Shown here: one piece after another, positions 12,024 through 22,835 of the stretch
Position numbering within the stretch: the stretch's first letter is position 1
How the letters are laid out: each line of letters begins with the position of its first letter
From: Hexactinellida sp. DTS-2022
Lineage: Eukaryota > Porifera > Hexactinellida
Direction of reading: 5' to 3'
Length of the DNA stretch: 64,000 nt
Assembly (NCBI GenBank): GCA_028753945.1
Contig: JAPNXP010000013.1
Location: forward strand, 1,860,001-1,924,000
Made by a program: the position numbers and the translations under genes
The notes under the pieces: model-generated
What the model saw: only the letters and a program-made list of their open reading frames with translations
The model's database searches: none
Told to the model about the DNA's origin: nothing

Positions 12024-12529
12024 ATCAGGGCTTTTCATGAGTCACCGAGTCATGTGACTCGAGCCACCCAGTCATTTGACTCGTGACAAAATTCGGTGAC
12101 CGAGTCACCGAGTCTGACTCGATGATTCGTGGTCACTCGCGAGTCATCAAGTCAATCAGATAATATCTTTTGAGATTCATGGGTTTTTCAAATTCTGAAT
12201 ATAATCAGATTAGTAAGAATATTAAGGTAATACTCAAATCTTACATTACGTACACATCAATAATTCGCGTTTCCTGAACACGATGGTTCGCGAATCCTGA
12301 CTCGATGACTCGCGAGTCCTGGCTCGAGTCACCGAGTCAATTGACTCATGACAAAATTCGATGACTCGATTCACCGAGTCAATTGACTCGTGACAAATTT
12401 CGATGACTCGAGTCACCGAGTCAATTGACTCGTGACAAAATTAGGTGACTCGAGTCACCGAGTCTGACTCGATGACTCGCTTTAACTCGCGAGTCATCGA
12501 GTCAGTCAAGTGACTCGTGAAAAGCCCTG
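12024..12529. mobile_element. GACTCG-array element, copy 1 (6-bp duplication)
   Basis: The element is bounded by inverted CAGGGCTTTTCA (12026) and TGAAAAGCCCTG-like (ends 12529) termini. Both halves are packed with irregular 'gactcgagtcaccgagtcaa' units in direct and inverted order, around an AT-rich centre with 'cacatcaataattcgcgtttcc'. AAAAAT precedes the AT-CAGGG start and follows the CCCTG end, a 6-bp direct repeat. It has no ORF. The second copy is at 50103-50689. Confidence 0.75.
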
Positions 12530-13319
12530 AAAAATGCGCCTTAATTCGAGAGTTCTGTATTCGGAGTTTCGAGTGCATTCCCATTTAAGAGACTGACTTC
12601 GAAAGAATCAAATACATATTAGTTGCTAATGCTTGTTTATATAATAAGTACATTCATAGCCTACTATATAATAGCCATTTCACTGCTTTGGACCAAGGCT
12701 AAGATAAAGGCGGGGTTAATTTTCTAACTGTAACCAATTACCTTATTAATATTAGACTCACTATATCAACTACACATATCAAAGTAGCATACGTATATGG
12801 TTCATAGTTGTCTCCAAACATAAAATCAAGCTCAAATATATTATTACATCTAAACTAGATAGTAAAATATGGAAATATCGCAACTTTAAGAGAAATTTAT
12901 TACGAGTTTCTTTGGGGCAGGTAATAGGAACAATTAGTGTTCTTCGCCTTGTTGTTGTTACGTGTCAATTGACTACTGTTGTTAAAATTGAAAGTAATAA
13001 ATTGCTCTTCCTATTATACTAAGCAATCTCTACACTCATCAACTAGTGTTCGCACTTTCCACTATCGAGTTTAAGGAAAGGGAGCTGCTTTAATCAGATT
13101 GAAAAAGAAAATTGAACTGGTGAACTCTCAATTATTGTAACACCGAATTTAGCACGTAATTGGATCTCCATTTTGATCCTCCACGACTAAAATGGCCAAT
13201 CAAGGCAAGAAGTAAATCTGGGTCTTCAATTCACATAGTCCATAAACGTATTTAGTGAGTACTAAAGAACAATCTTCATACAAATCTGAGATTTTAGACA
13301 ATTTCCTTAATAAGTAAGG

Positions 13320-15510
13320 CAGCCTAATCTCCTATAAAAGCTTGAGATAGTCTTGTGTCTTAATTCAGGAAAATCTTCAAAAGAGTGCACACACACACAC
13401 ACCTAATGTGTGAAATCAAATTCTCAGGATGGCTGCGATAAAGATAATTTTCTTGGGTTTCGAATCTGTTGATATATTTCATTAATGTATCTCTATCTTT
13501 ACGGACACAATCTTTCCTATTATAAAACTTAAGAATATTAGATGTTTAAGTGCTTCTCGTTGAAAAACCAAACATTGTAGTTCACCCTGACATCTGTTTG
13601 TATAATCCAAAATGGTGTTCAATAAGATCAATTTGTATAAATTATGAAAATACTAGGAATTTCATATTCGCCGGTCAATATTCTACAAGTTTAATCAGTG
13701 CAATACTACTTATATGGTGAAAACTCTTCAATTTTGAACTGTTAATTTTCCTCATGACCTGGATGGCTTACGAGACTCTAACCAACGAACTAAAGAGACC
13801 TTCAATTAAATCTGGGATCATTATGCCGGGGCGGCGGAAGTGGTCAGGCCATGGCCTGACCACTTTATAACTGCTTCCGCCGTCCCTGTTATGTATAAGT
13901 GGCAAATAATCTCGCTCCTTGAGACGAACTCCCTTCCAAGAGTGTTGATTAATCAATCAATGTCCACATCTAACAGTTTTTACACATACATTTTATTGAG
14001 ATATTTGCAGGATTTCACGATAATAACTTTAACATGAAGAATCTTGTCAATAGTAATAATGTTTTGGACTGAAATGACTACTGTATTTGATATATAAATG
14101 TGGTATCAAGATACCAAATATTCCATCCTTGTCGGATCTTTAGATTTGTTGATTATATCATCAAATGTAGAGATTAGAGAGTTTAGGCTGTCCTTTCATC
14201 ACTTTGGTATATTTCCGCCGCTGATGTTGAATAGTGAGGTCATCAAATGTTTACGGAAATACCTATCATCTCTATGCTGAAACCGTTTCTATTTCTGAAC
14301 TATGACTTGCGGTCCTGAAAGAATGTGAAATATAGGAATACCACTATGAACATGTAACAGTGCAACTAGGAGCAGAACAAAGGCTAGTTAGGCATCCAAG
14401 AAAGAATATGAATAAGAAGATAAAATCAAAAAAGTAAAGGAAAGTATGAAATATATAATTAATATGTAATTTATAAATATATTCTACCATAATTTTATAT
14501 ATATATACAAATCGCATAGAGTAAAGTTTCAAACAAAATGAATATATTAACATTATGGGTAGATAATAAAATCGCCTTTATTTTGTCCCTGGTATACTGG
14601 AAATTTGCTCAGTGAAGTGGCCTTTATATAGTAGGCTATGGTACATGTTAATATTACTGTTTTGTCCAAATGATCCCCCTACAAAAGTATTCAAAATTGT
14701 CAACATTCATACTTTTTTGTAAATAAGGACTTTCCAGTTTACAACAACATTTCTCCATGTATTATTTGAGTTCTGAATTTTGCAATTATTATATCATGAA
14801 AAATCTAGTAATACTATAGCCATTGAAATATAATCGTAATTTTATGCGCCTCGGTAGCAGTTAAAGTAGTGATGTATGTTACTCCAATGAGGTAGCCATA
14901 CATTAGTTTGTCTAGAAATTCTTCGACAATATGAAGCAGTGGATTATTCTCTGTATGGCGAAAGTGGCCACTCGCAAACTATCACTGAACGCGATGCCTC
15001 CTAAATATCATCAGTTCGTGATATTATACCCACCCAGTGATGTTTACCCGAAAGCACGCTAGTTTGATCTGTTCCGAAGGTTCAAGAAATTGAATATCCC
15101 TTAGAATTATTCGAAGTAAATCCGATTTCAGAGACTGAAATAACATACATACGTAGATATACATATTATTTGGTTGGGTAGGCAAGGCCTTGACATCCAA
15201 TAGTTGTCTTTCTGTATAGAAACCATAGACTACTTTAAAAAAGGACTGTAGGCTTCCAGCTCGCGTCCTGGAACTTGGTTCGATTGTGTACTTATTGATA
15301 TCTCGTAATCTGCCAATTTTAGACAAGGAAAAGTATTATGTATTATCAAATAGGAAGTCATATTTGGGAGTCCATTGGTCATATTGCAATATCTCCATAT
15401 TTGTGGAATGTGAGTTTTTCGGTTTTCACACTTTTCCATATATGATAATAATCTCAAATTATCGACTATAGTTAGAGTTAGACATAAGAAATGCATTATT
15501 GTTGTATAGG
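13320..15510. repeat. Large ancient inverted repeat, left arm
   Basis: Landmarks on this arm recur in reverse order and opposite strand at 22836-25110. These are 'ctatctttacggaca' (13494 / 25023), 'ccttgagacgaactccct' (13917 / 24707), 'gaggtcatcaaatgt..' to 'tgaaatataggaat' (14240-14340 / 24265-24365), 'gtactttcctttact' (14430 / 24150) and 'tcctggaacttgg.tcgattgtgtacttattgatatctcg' (15262 / 22915). Divergence is roughly a quarter of positions. ORFs overlapping it (15024-15517) are incidental. Confidence 0.7.
13828..13889. mobile_element. 62-bp GC-rich palindromic insertion
   Basis: GGCGGCGGAAGTGGTCAGGC and its complement-like right side (TTCCGCCGTCCCTG) form a miniature palindrome centred on GGCCATGGCC. 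TTATG occurs on both sides. The matching place on the other arm of the large inverted repeat (about 24740) lacks it, so it inserted after the arms formed. Confidence 0.65.
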
Positions 15511-16315
15511 AAGTCATATTATGCTAGGAAGATATTGGCATTATTGAATATCACCAAACTCTATATTAATTACGCAAAAAGTTCTTTTTTGTTGAATTAA
15601 TACCCAAATGAATTAACCAGTCTCATTGTTTAACCAATATTACACCTCAAGATATGGTAAAAGTTGTCATTTGCCCAGTGTAACGAGTTAGACAACTTAG
15701 AGTTCATATCTATGGTATATTACATAAAGTCTAGTTGTGATCATCATTCTGTTTGTTGTACACAACTGAACCTACTGCTACAACTTCTTGTGAGAAGACA
15801 GACATAGGGGCTTAGGGTGGGTGTACTTTTTATTTTGTTAATCTTATTGAAGGTACAGTCAACTCCGCTTAATAGATTCACCAGTTAATCGGTATCTCCG
15901 CTTAATCGTGTGAAAATTTCACAGGATTTTGGGACATAATTACAGTTTGGTTTACAATATTTTCGGTTAATAAGTTTCTCCGCTTTATCGGGTCAAAACA
16001 ACCTGGGGCCTTATTCACTAACATTTCTTAAACTTAAACTTAAACTTAAACTTAGTTTAAATTAAGTCTAAATTAAGTCTTGACTTAGTTTATGCTAAGT
16101 TTATTAAACTTCTCAAAACTTATCCAAAAACATAGTTTTTGCTTAAACTTAAACTTAAACTTAGACTAAACTAACTAATGACATAATTTTTGCGAAGTTT
16201 TCTTAACTTCTCAAAACTAAACTCAAAGTGATACAACCACGATATGTTGTACGTATAAATACAATTTTCCTTTGCTATCTACAAACATTTTCACTTCATC
16301 TATATATTATCTTAA

Positions 16316-17301
16316 AATGGCAGCTGCTCTTTTTCTAGTTGATCTAGATTCTTCTTGGAGTTTATCACGGCAGAGAGTATTTCGAGATAGGTTAAATCCT
16401 TTTGATATGTATGATGAAATCGACTTTATTTCACGATACAGAGTTACAAGGGATATTTTCATTCAACTCGAAGAGAAAGTTTTACGTTCCTGCATCGGCC
16501 AACAGTTCGATCCCATGCTATTCCTGCGCCACTAAATTAGCTGTCTCGTTACAGTTTTTGGCCACTGGTTCTTTCCAAACTGTGGTTGCTTCATCACATG
16601 GAATATCTCAACCATCAGTTTCCAGATGTATTCACACAGTTTCGGATGTATTATGCTCTTATGCTAAAGAATTCATAGTCTTCCCAAGCGAATATGAGCA
16701 ATTGATTAATCAACAAGTGTTTTCTGAAAGATATTGCTACCCCAAAGTTTTAGGTTGTATCGATGGTACGCATGTACCCATATTGGCACCTCAAGAGAAT
16801 GAAGATATTTTTGTGAATAGGAAGAACTTTCACTCTATCAATATTCAGGCAATATGTGATAGTAAATTGAAATTCATTGACGTCGTCGCCAAGTGGCCAG
16901 GAAGTACTCACGATGCATTCATTTGGAAGCAGTCTGTGATCAATAGAAAAATTTTACATTGAGAAATACCAACGGTAGATTGTTGGTTTCTAGGAGATAG
17001 CGGATATCCTCTTAGACCGAATCTTCTCACGCCGATACTTTATCCCGTAACTCCGGGCCAGAAATGATACAATCGATCCTTTTTGAAACACGGATTAATA
17101 TTGAGTGCGCGCTTTTTGATTATGGAAGAGTAGATGGTGATCAATGGACAAAACAGGAGGAACCTTGTATTATTCTCCAGAACGTGTATGTAGATTAGCA
17201 GTAGCAACTATGGTATTGCATAATATATGCATTGATCATGGCTTACAAGGGGAAGTAGATGTTATTATGCAAGAAGATGGTATTAGTGTTCCTTCAAATT
17301 A
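16316..17301 (+). pseudogene. HARBI1-type DDE transposase, broken
   Basis: The Harbinger transposase cuts and inserts the element DNA in the nucleus. The start MAAALFLVDLDSSWSLSRQR lies 310 bp inside the left end. The N-terminal part (16316-16532) reads through YRVTRDIFIQLEEK, then the frame shifts near 16500. The second frame (to 16962) carries HGISQPSVSRCI (helix-turn-helix), CIDGTHVPI (first catalytic Asp) and KWPGSTHDAF (second DDE-region Asp). A stop at 16960 precedes FLGDSGYPL (third acidic motif) and the IECAF region with the expected Glu, which has further frame breaks. Coding order and length (~330 codons) match HARBI1. It is inactive as written. The partner Myb-like gene is still open. 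Confidence 0.88.
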
Positions 17302-17502
17302 AACATCGCTTTACGGAAACATAGTGCGAGAGTCTGTGTTTGCAGATTACTTTGATTAAAACTATTCCCAAGTATATTAGTTCATACATTTTAGAACTGT
17401 CTATTATTCAATTTAATGTTAACTAGCATACATATTAGTTCAAATGAATTAGCTACATGTTATATATAATTGCTGCTGCAGGGAAAATGTTGTGCCAAAT
17501 AA

Positions 17503-18201
17503 TTAAAAGGGTAGAGGAAGTGGTAGGAGGAAAGTAGTAGGATTTGATTCAAAATGCTGGTGCATTTGAGGTGTTGCATTGGCTAGAAATTTATTTTGTG
17601 TACCAGCTATCTGTCCTAAGAGATCTACCATACAATCCATCTTTTGGTCGATGCTTCTTAATAGCCATATTTTCAGCCTTTCATTTTGTAAAATACACTT
17701 CTTCATTGCTTGGTCAATTGGATCACTCGTATCGTCAGAAAGTTTCCGCTTCCTAGGTGGCTTCATCTCTTCAGAAATTGACATATCTGAATCACTCAGC
17801 GCCAGCGGGCTGATTGGCGAGGCACATAGGTCGATTCCTCCTAGAATTCCAATAAATAGTTCCTTTCCTTTAATACTCTCCAGCTTTGCTTCGAGTTCTG
17901 TAAGTTCGGCTTCAGGAGAGCCCCCACCAGTTTTGAGAGCTGAAGCAATTTTGTCACTTATAAGTGGCTTGTGCTTTGCCAAAACATTTGACCACTTCTT
18001 GGCGACATCTTCTTTACTCCTCAAACTTCCATGCGCCTGTGATAGAGCTTCTGCTATTTCTTTCCAGACATTATTTTTCTCTTCATAGGTCAAAGATGAA
18101 CTTAATGAACCAAAGAGTTGGGACTTGTTATCATTAACTAAGTCTACTAGCATTGAAATCTCATCAGATGAAAAGTTCTTTGAACGAGTCTTAATCGACA
18201 T
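17503..18201 (-). CDS. Myb/SANT-like DNA-binding partner protein of Harbinger
   Basis: The complete 232-codon frame starts MSIKTRSKNFSSDEISMLVD. Residues about 9-75 form a Myb/SANT-like trihelix domain (FSSDEISMLVDLV, W46 in NNVWKEIAEAL, W70 in AKKWSNVL), followed by a linker with a basic patch (PPRKRK) and a C-terminal amphipathic helix (QNERLKIWLLRSIDQKMDCM). In Harbinger elements this second protein binds the element ends and helps carry the transposase into the nucleus. It converges with the transposase gene, about 200 bp apart. Unlike its neighbour it has no internal stop, which may mean recent decay of the transposase or support from other copies. Confidence 0.85.
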   Translation of the reverse strand: MSIKTRSKNFSSDEISMLVDLVNDNKSQLFGSLSSSLTYEEKNNVWKEIAEALSQAHGSLRSKEDVAKKWSNVLAKHKPLISDKIASALKTGGGSPEAELTELEAKLESIKGKELFIGILGGIDLCASPISPLALSDSDMSISEEMKPPRKRKLSDDTSDPIDQAMKKCILQNERLKIWLLRSIDQKMDCMVDLLGQIAGTQNKFLANATPQMHQHFESNPTTFLLPLPLPF

Positions 18202-18303
18202 TGATGTTCGTAGTATTATTAGAATGATTGATGAAGTTGTAACGGAAGTTGTAATCCAGCAAAGATACCGAGATTTTATATCTTTTTAAAAGATAACCAT
18301 GAC

Positions 18304-18495
18304 CAGGGTATATTATAAGCCCATTTTTTTATTCCTGGCCCATTTTTTAATTCCTATTTTCATTTTTTTAATCCCTTGAATAGTGAGTTTTTATCGTCTG
18401 ATATCCATTTCAAGATTCCATTTCTACCGAAAATCCATTTTTTTATTCCACGAAAACATTAAAAAACATTTTTTTAATCCTTATAAAATACTCTG
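18304..18495. mobile_element. hAT-type MITE, 192 bp, in Harbinger
   Basis: An exact 8-bp duplication ACCATGAC flanks it (18296-18303, 18496-18503). Ends are CAGGGTATATTATAAG and, from the right, CAGAGTATTTTATAAG. The interior is a run of 'cccattttttTAATtcc' units in one direction, a simple homopurine/pyrimidine-like array. It inserted after the Harbinger element landed. Confidence 0.85.
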
Positions 18496-19129
18496 ACCAT
18501 GACTGGCTCAGGGGCGGTGGTGACATTTGCTTGCTTTCATTTAATGCCATTTTGTCATTTGTTATACAATGATTCCCTCTTTACATTGTTTATCAAAGAA
18601 TTGCAAAACAGTGATCAAATAATTGTTTGAATAAGGAGTTAAGTGTTAACTTTTGCTAGATTTTCAGAGGAAAACTAAGCAAAAACTTAGTTTGATCTCA
18701 AAACTAAGCACAAACTAAGTTCAGACTAAGTTTAGACTTAGTTTGATCTTAGTTTTGCTTTGTAAATACAGACTTAATTTCAGACTTAGTTTGTGCTTAG
18801 TTTGTGCTTAATCCTAGTTTGAACTAAGCACAAACTAACTTTATGCTAAGTTTAAGCACAAACTAAGTTTAAGAAGTTTAGTGAATAAGGTCCCTGGTCA
18901 CGAGGTGGCTCTATCAAACATAGTCGACTGTACAGTACATGTTATAAGTATTTATTATAAAGAACCAGAATGATTATTTAGCATATTGATGCGTACATTA
19001 GGAAATATCTTAGTCAAGGAGTTTTACTAATACTGATCTATCGAGATTAATTGAACTAATTTTGATTATTTTTGTTCCGCTCTTTATAATAGTATTTTGT
19101 TTAGCAGTTTCTTAGAAACAGACTGGTTT

Positions 19130-22100
19130 ACTTGAATACGAGGTTGCCAAAACATTGTGCAGCGTTTAATTTGGGGCAATTATTTAGGAGAGCCTTATTC
19201 TCCAGTTGTCAGTTTTCCTACTGAACGGAATAGGTGGATTGAGGCGATGCCAAATAATCCAAGTAGTCTCAAGGATCGAAGCGAAATCTTTGTGTGTGCT
19301 TCACATTTTGAATGAGAATGGGTCACTGCAAAAGGTGGAAAGCGGCATGTTGGACCTCTTACCTATTTTAAAGGAATAGCTTGTAAGAAGCAATCCTTGA
19401 CTTATCGCAAACCAATAAAGTAGGCTACTTCCGAAGTATGTAATCAATAATAAGAGGAATATCTGAAAAAATTGGGTAATATTCTTAGTTTTCAACATCT
19501 ACGGAGGAGATTGAAGCACCCTTTACATCGTTCAGTGTGAAAAACAAATGCAGAAAGTTTACAATGTTTAAGTTGGATGACCTAGGAAGAAATGTGACCC
19601 AATTTATCTACTTCAAGGAAGTGCAATCCCATTTTGGTTTCTTGCACTTAGTGGAGGCTGAGCAGGATGGCATGGCTTCGCAATTCCCATAGTTATTTCA
19701 ATCTAGACAAAAATAGCCTCCTTCATAGATGGTCTCAAGTTCCTGAAATTCTTTCTACTATAGACAACTATCAAGTGTCTAATGCTAACAATCTGAAAAC
19801 GCTATGAATGATTTAAAACAAATGACCCCAGAAGTGCAAGAATGCCCACATTTTCAGTTCATAGAGGTACAACTCTAGTACCTCTTGACACCCTGCAATA
19901 AAATCAATTACACAAAGTATTTACTTATTCTCGCGAGAGAACTCCTCTGTATCTCTCCAGTAACATACAGGATGTTACAAAATACAATAGCAATTATCCT
20001 TCCAAGAGAAAGATTAATTCGAGATTTGATGTCCCGCAACTTTTAGAACAACGAACTGCAGAGTTTGTTTTAAGACCTCGAACCAGAGCAATGTTTTGTC
20101 AACATTCTCTTCGATTAAATAAAGCTAATTAAAACAACTCGATTCAGTGCAGGTCATATAATTGGCCAGGCCAATAATGCACCAAGTGAACAAGCTACCT
20201 CGGCCGTTTGTACTGAAGTTGTTTGCCATCAAGGTGGGCCACGTTTAATAGTTGCTATCCATCCAGTGAAGAAGTGATGAAAGTCATGAAAAATAGTGGT
20301 GTGCGGCCAATCTCCTTAATTTGTGATAATTTCCCGCTAAATCAAAGGGTGTATCATTACTTGGAGCCCAGGGAGAGTGGTATTGGATAACATCATGAAG
20401 TATTTACGAAACAATTGGCTAAAAGAGAAACTTAAGGAGTTATCATTCATGGAGGCATGGCTTACTATATATACGGCTGTGTATGTTCCCGACTTGGCCT
20501 TCAAACAAGAAGGCCAGTTTTAAATTTCATTCAAAGCTAAACCACGCCTTCTATTATGGTTTATTGGATTGTATATGGGGTAATCAACTATTGTGAATCC
20601 ATTGGGACCACTTTTGAGAATCTCAGATTTGTGGTTAAGCTATTTAGGCGCCATTTAATGATGACACCACAAATATACAAAAATATACAATTCGAGTCTA
20701 AAGAACTACAAGAAAATGAAAATAATTAACTAATATACTTAGAATATATTTTCCGAATATATAATGAGAATGAATTTGTATAAACCAGCAATTATATAAT
20801 TTTTATGGACGAAAATAGTAAGTTGTAATTCGGATAATACTTGTATTTTAGCATGTGGTTGCTTTATAATTTTAAAAAAATTTAGAATGTCGCCATTTTG
20901 TGATTTAGTAGACTTTGGGGTATGAAATATATCCCTATTTTAGTATTCCTATTATAAAATTATTAGAAAGTAGGAAGTAACTGAAATTTATGATATTTGA
21001 ATTTTTTTCATTTTACCAAAAATTGTTACCGTAATCATTAAATGGCGCCTAAATAGCTTAACCACAAATCTGAGATTCTCAAAAGTGGTTCCAATGGATT
21101 CACAATGGTTGATTACCCCATATACAATCCAATAAACCACAATAGAAGGCATGGTTTAGCTTTGAATAAAATTTAAAAACTGGCCTTCTTGTTTGAAGGC
21201 CAAGTCGGGAACATACACAGCCGTATATATAGTAAGCCATGATGGAGGACGGTACGGAATATTTGGCATGCTGTAAAGATATTCAAGCACTTTATGAAGA
21301 GGACAGAAATAGCTCACTAGATCTCACAAAGCTTACACATACCTCAGTTTTTCCTAAACCTCTCGAACGATAAAGCGTATCACTCGTCTGTGAAGTTTTT
21401 CACGGGAAGCCTATTGCAGGATTCAAGGCTGAAAAACACAATAAATCCCAGGAAGGGACTATATGGTTCATTACGTTGGTCACAATTGGTTTAAAATGAT
21501 GTACGTCAAAGATAAATTTGGGGCTACCAATCTACGGGTTCAGTTCAGTGCTCTTTGGACACTCAACTATGATAACTTTAACAATCTGTTGGCTATGTGC
21601 AATGTGATAGGCTAATGTCGATGGGAAGTTGGCAAAATTAGGAAAATAGTTGACAAAATTTACTGCTGTTGCTTTCATCCTAACAACGATTTCCAGGATT
21701 GCAGCAAAACGTATTCTTAGCTCATCACCAATTCGGGTTTGTCCTATTGCATTTTTCTCTCAGTATCCTCTAGAAAAGTCTTTCGGGCATCCCAGGCAGC
21801 GACACGGTGGTAACTTTACATTGATGTAGGGGTGTTATCTCTGCAGGCAAGGTACAGCGTTTGCATCATATGCTGAAATACTATGTCATTCCACAAGGTT
21901 GTGGGGAGTGGAAATGCTCATATTATACTGCACCTATCACATTACAATATATAGATCTGATGGAGGAGATCTGTTTCGAAGACACACAGCTACTCGTTGA
22001 TTCTACTGACGCTTTGAAACATAAAATAGTTCTTCATTGCAGGATTTTTAGCATATATTCACGGAGAATCAGGAGAACGAGAAAAAGTCTCAAGTGAATT

Positions 22101-22395
22101 CTTGCAAGAACTTGACAGAGGAGGGTTGAGATTGCCCATATTAAACACCACATGTTTTGTCCACATGGACATCAATCTTCTGGATAAACTTTCCAATCCC
22201 AAAAATAGATGTCGAGGGTATATAAAAAAATGCTTTCATTTGTTGATGCTCCTTTGCTCCGACTGGGTGGCGAGTTGTACCCTTGTTAATACCCTACTAA
22301 TAGCTCAAGTCATTCACAATAGTGATCGGGAACAACAATATGGCTGTCATAGACATAGAGCGAAGGAGAAGTTTCAGGATATTAATTATCCATAA
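19130..22395 (+). pseudogene. P-element (THAP9-like) transposase, decayed
   Basis: From about 19200 the + strand reads FPTERNRWIEAMPNN, then IFVCASHFE, the FP / W / C..HF signature of a THAP zinc finger. Further on come RFSAGHIIGQANNA (about 20140), GVRPISLICDNFPLN (20301), SFMEDGTEYLACCKDIQALY (across the nested MITE), FFTGSLLQDSRLKN (about 21400), and MHHMLKYYVIPQ with GFLAYIHGESGEREKVSSEF and LNTTCFVHMDINLLDKLSNP near the 3' end. Order and content follow P/THAP9 transposases (THAP DNA binding, RNase H-like core, C-terminal region). Many frame changes and stops separate the blocks. Terminal 31-bp P repeats were not located. A 786-bp palindromic MITE splits it at 20456-21241. Confidence 0.8.
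20456..21241. mobile_element. Palindromic MITE in P element, 7-bp duplication
   Basis: About 200-bp inverted arms start CATGGCTTACTATATATACG and end with the complement at 21241. ATGGAGG repeats directly on both sides (20449-20455, 21242-21248). When the element and one duplicate are ignored, the P-element reading frame runs through (SFMEDGTEY), which confirms the boundaries. The centre (20660-21040) is AT-rich and non-coding. The arms differ at a handful of positions, so it is fairly young. Confidence 0.88.
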
Positions 22396-22460
22396 TTTTT
22401 TCTTAATAAAAATATTTCTGGTCATTTCCGTGAATATATAATTTTTTCTATACTATATGC

Positions 22461-22761
22461 CAGGGGCGTCAGAAGGGGGGGGCACAGGGGAACACGTGCC
22501 CCCCTCAAAAATCTCGGTGCCCCCCTCATCCTTGCATCCCCTCGTCTGTGCCCCCTTCCCCTGTCCAAATAGATGAAATAACAACTCCAATGATACACAT
22601 GAGTTCAAATGTCATGATACCACTGCTCTTATCCGATGTGAAACTCTCAAAAATGACATAAAATCACGTGGGGTTTTATACTACTTAGAATTAGCTTTTT
22701 GTCTGTGCCCCCTCTATATTCTGATTGCCCCCTCCCCGATTTCAGGCTTCCGACGCCCCTG
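22461..22761. mobile_element. hAT MITE, 301 bp
   Basis: Ends CAGGGGCGTCAGAAG and (from right) CAGGGGCGTCGGAAG. Flanks are CTATATGC and CTATATGG, a 7/8 match to an 8-bp duplication. The interior is C/G-tract rich with several 'gtgccccc' runs, unlike the AT-rich surroundings. Confidence 0.85.
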
Positions 22762-22835
22762 CTATATGGAAGTGTGAAAATCACAACTCCAATTCCCTAG
22801 ATATACTTATGAGCTAACTAATATAGACTTAACGA

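Larger units (their letters stand above)
16006..18893. mobile_element. PIF/Harbinger transposon, 2.9 kb
   Basis: Inverted ends are GGGCCTTATTCACTAA and, from the right, GGACCTTATTCACTAA, flanked by CTG on both sides (16003-16005, 18894-18896). Long subterminal arrays of 'aacttaaacttagtt' (16020-16220) and the inverted set (18650-18880) are probable transposase binding repeats. It carries the two genes typical of the superfamily: a HARBI1-type transposase (+) and a Myb/SANT-like protein (-), converging tail to tail. A hAT MITE sits near the right end. The 3-bp duplication is not the usual TWA. Confidence 0.88.
15856..18930. mobile_element. pogo-like MITE interrupted by Harbinger
   Basis: Left end CAGTCAACTCCGCTTAATAG and right end AGTCGACTG are flanked by TA (15854-15855, 18931-18932). 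'cgcttaatcg' and 'ggttaataagtttctccgct' repeats resemble the interiors of other TA-flanked MITEs here. Removing the Harbinger element (16006-18893) leaves about 190 bp, a usual MITE length. Confidence 0.7.

Noticed and set aside
12040-12510. GAGTCAC-type repeats resembling a CRISPR array
   Set aside because: Units are irregular, overlapping and in both orientations, lie between inverted termini, and the DNA is animal.
15024-15517. ORFs of 95-100 codons with a similar ORF at 22829-23059
   Set aside because: The likeness follows from the large inverted repeat; there are no motifs, and the two copies do not keep a common frame.
17544-18088. Plus-strand ORFs of 70 and 169 codons
   Set aside because: They are antisense shadows of the Myb/SANT-like gene.
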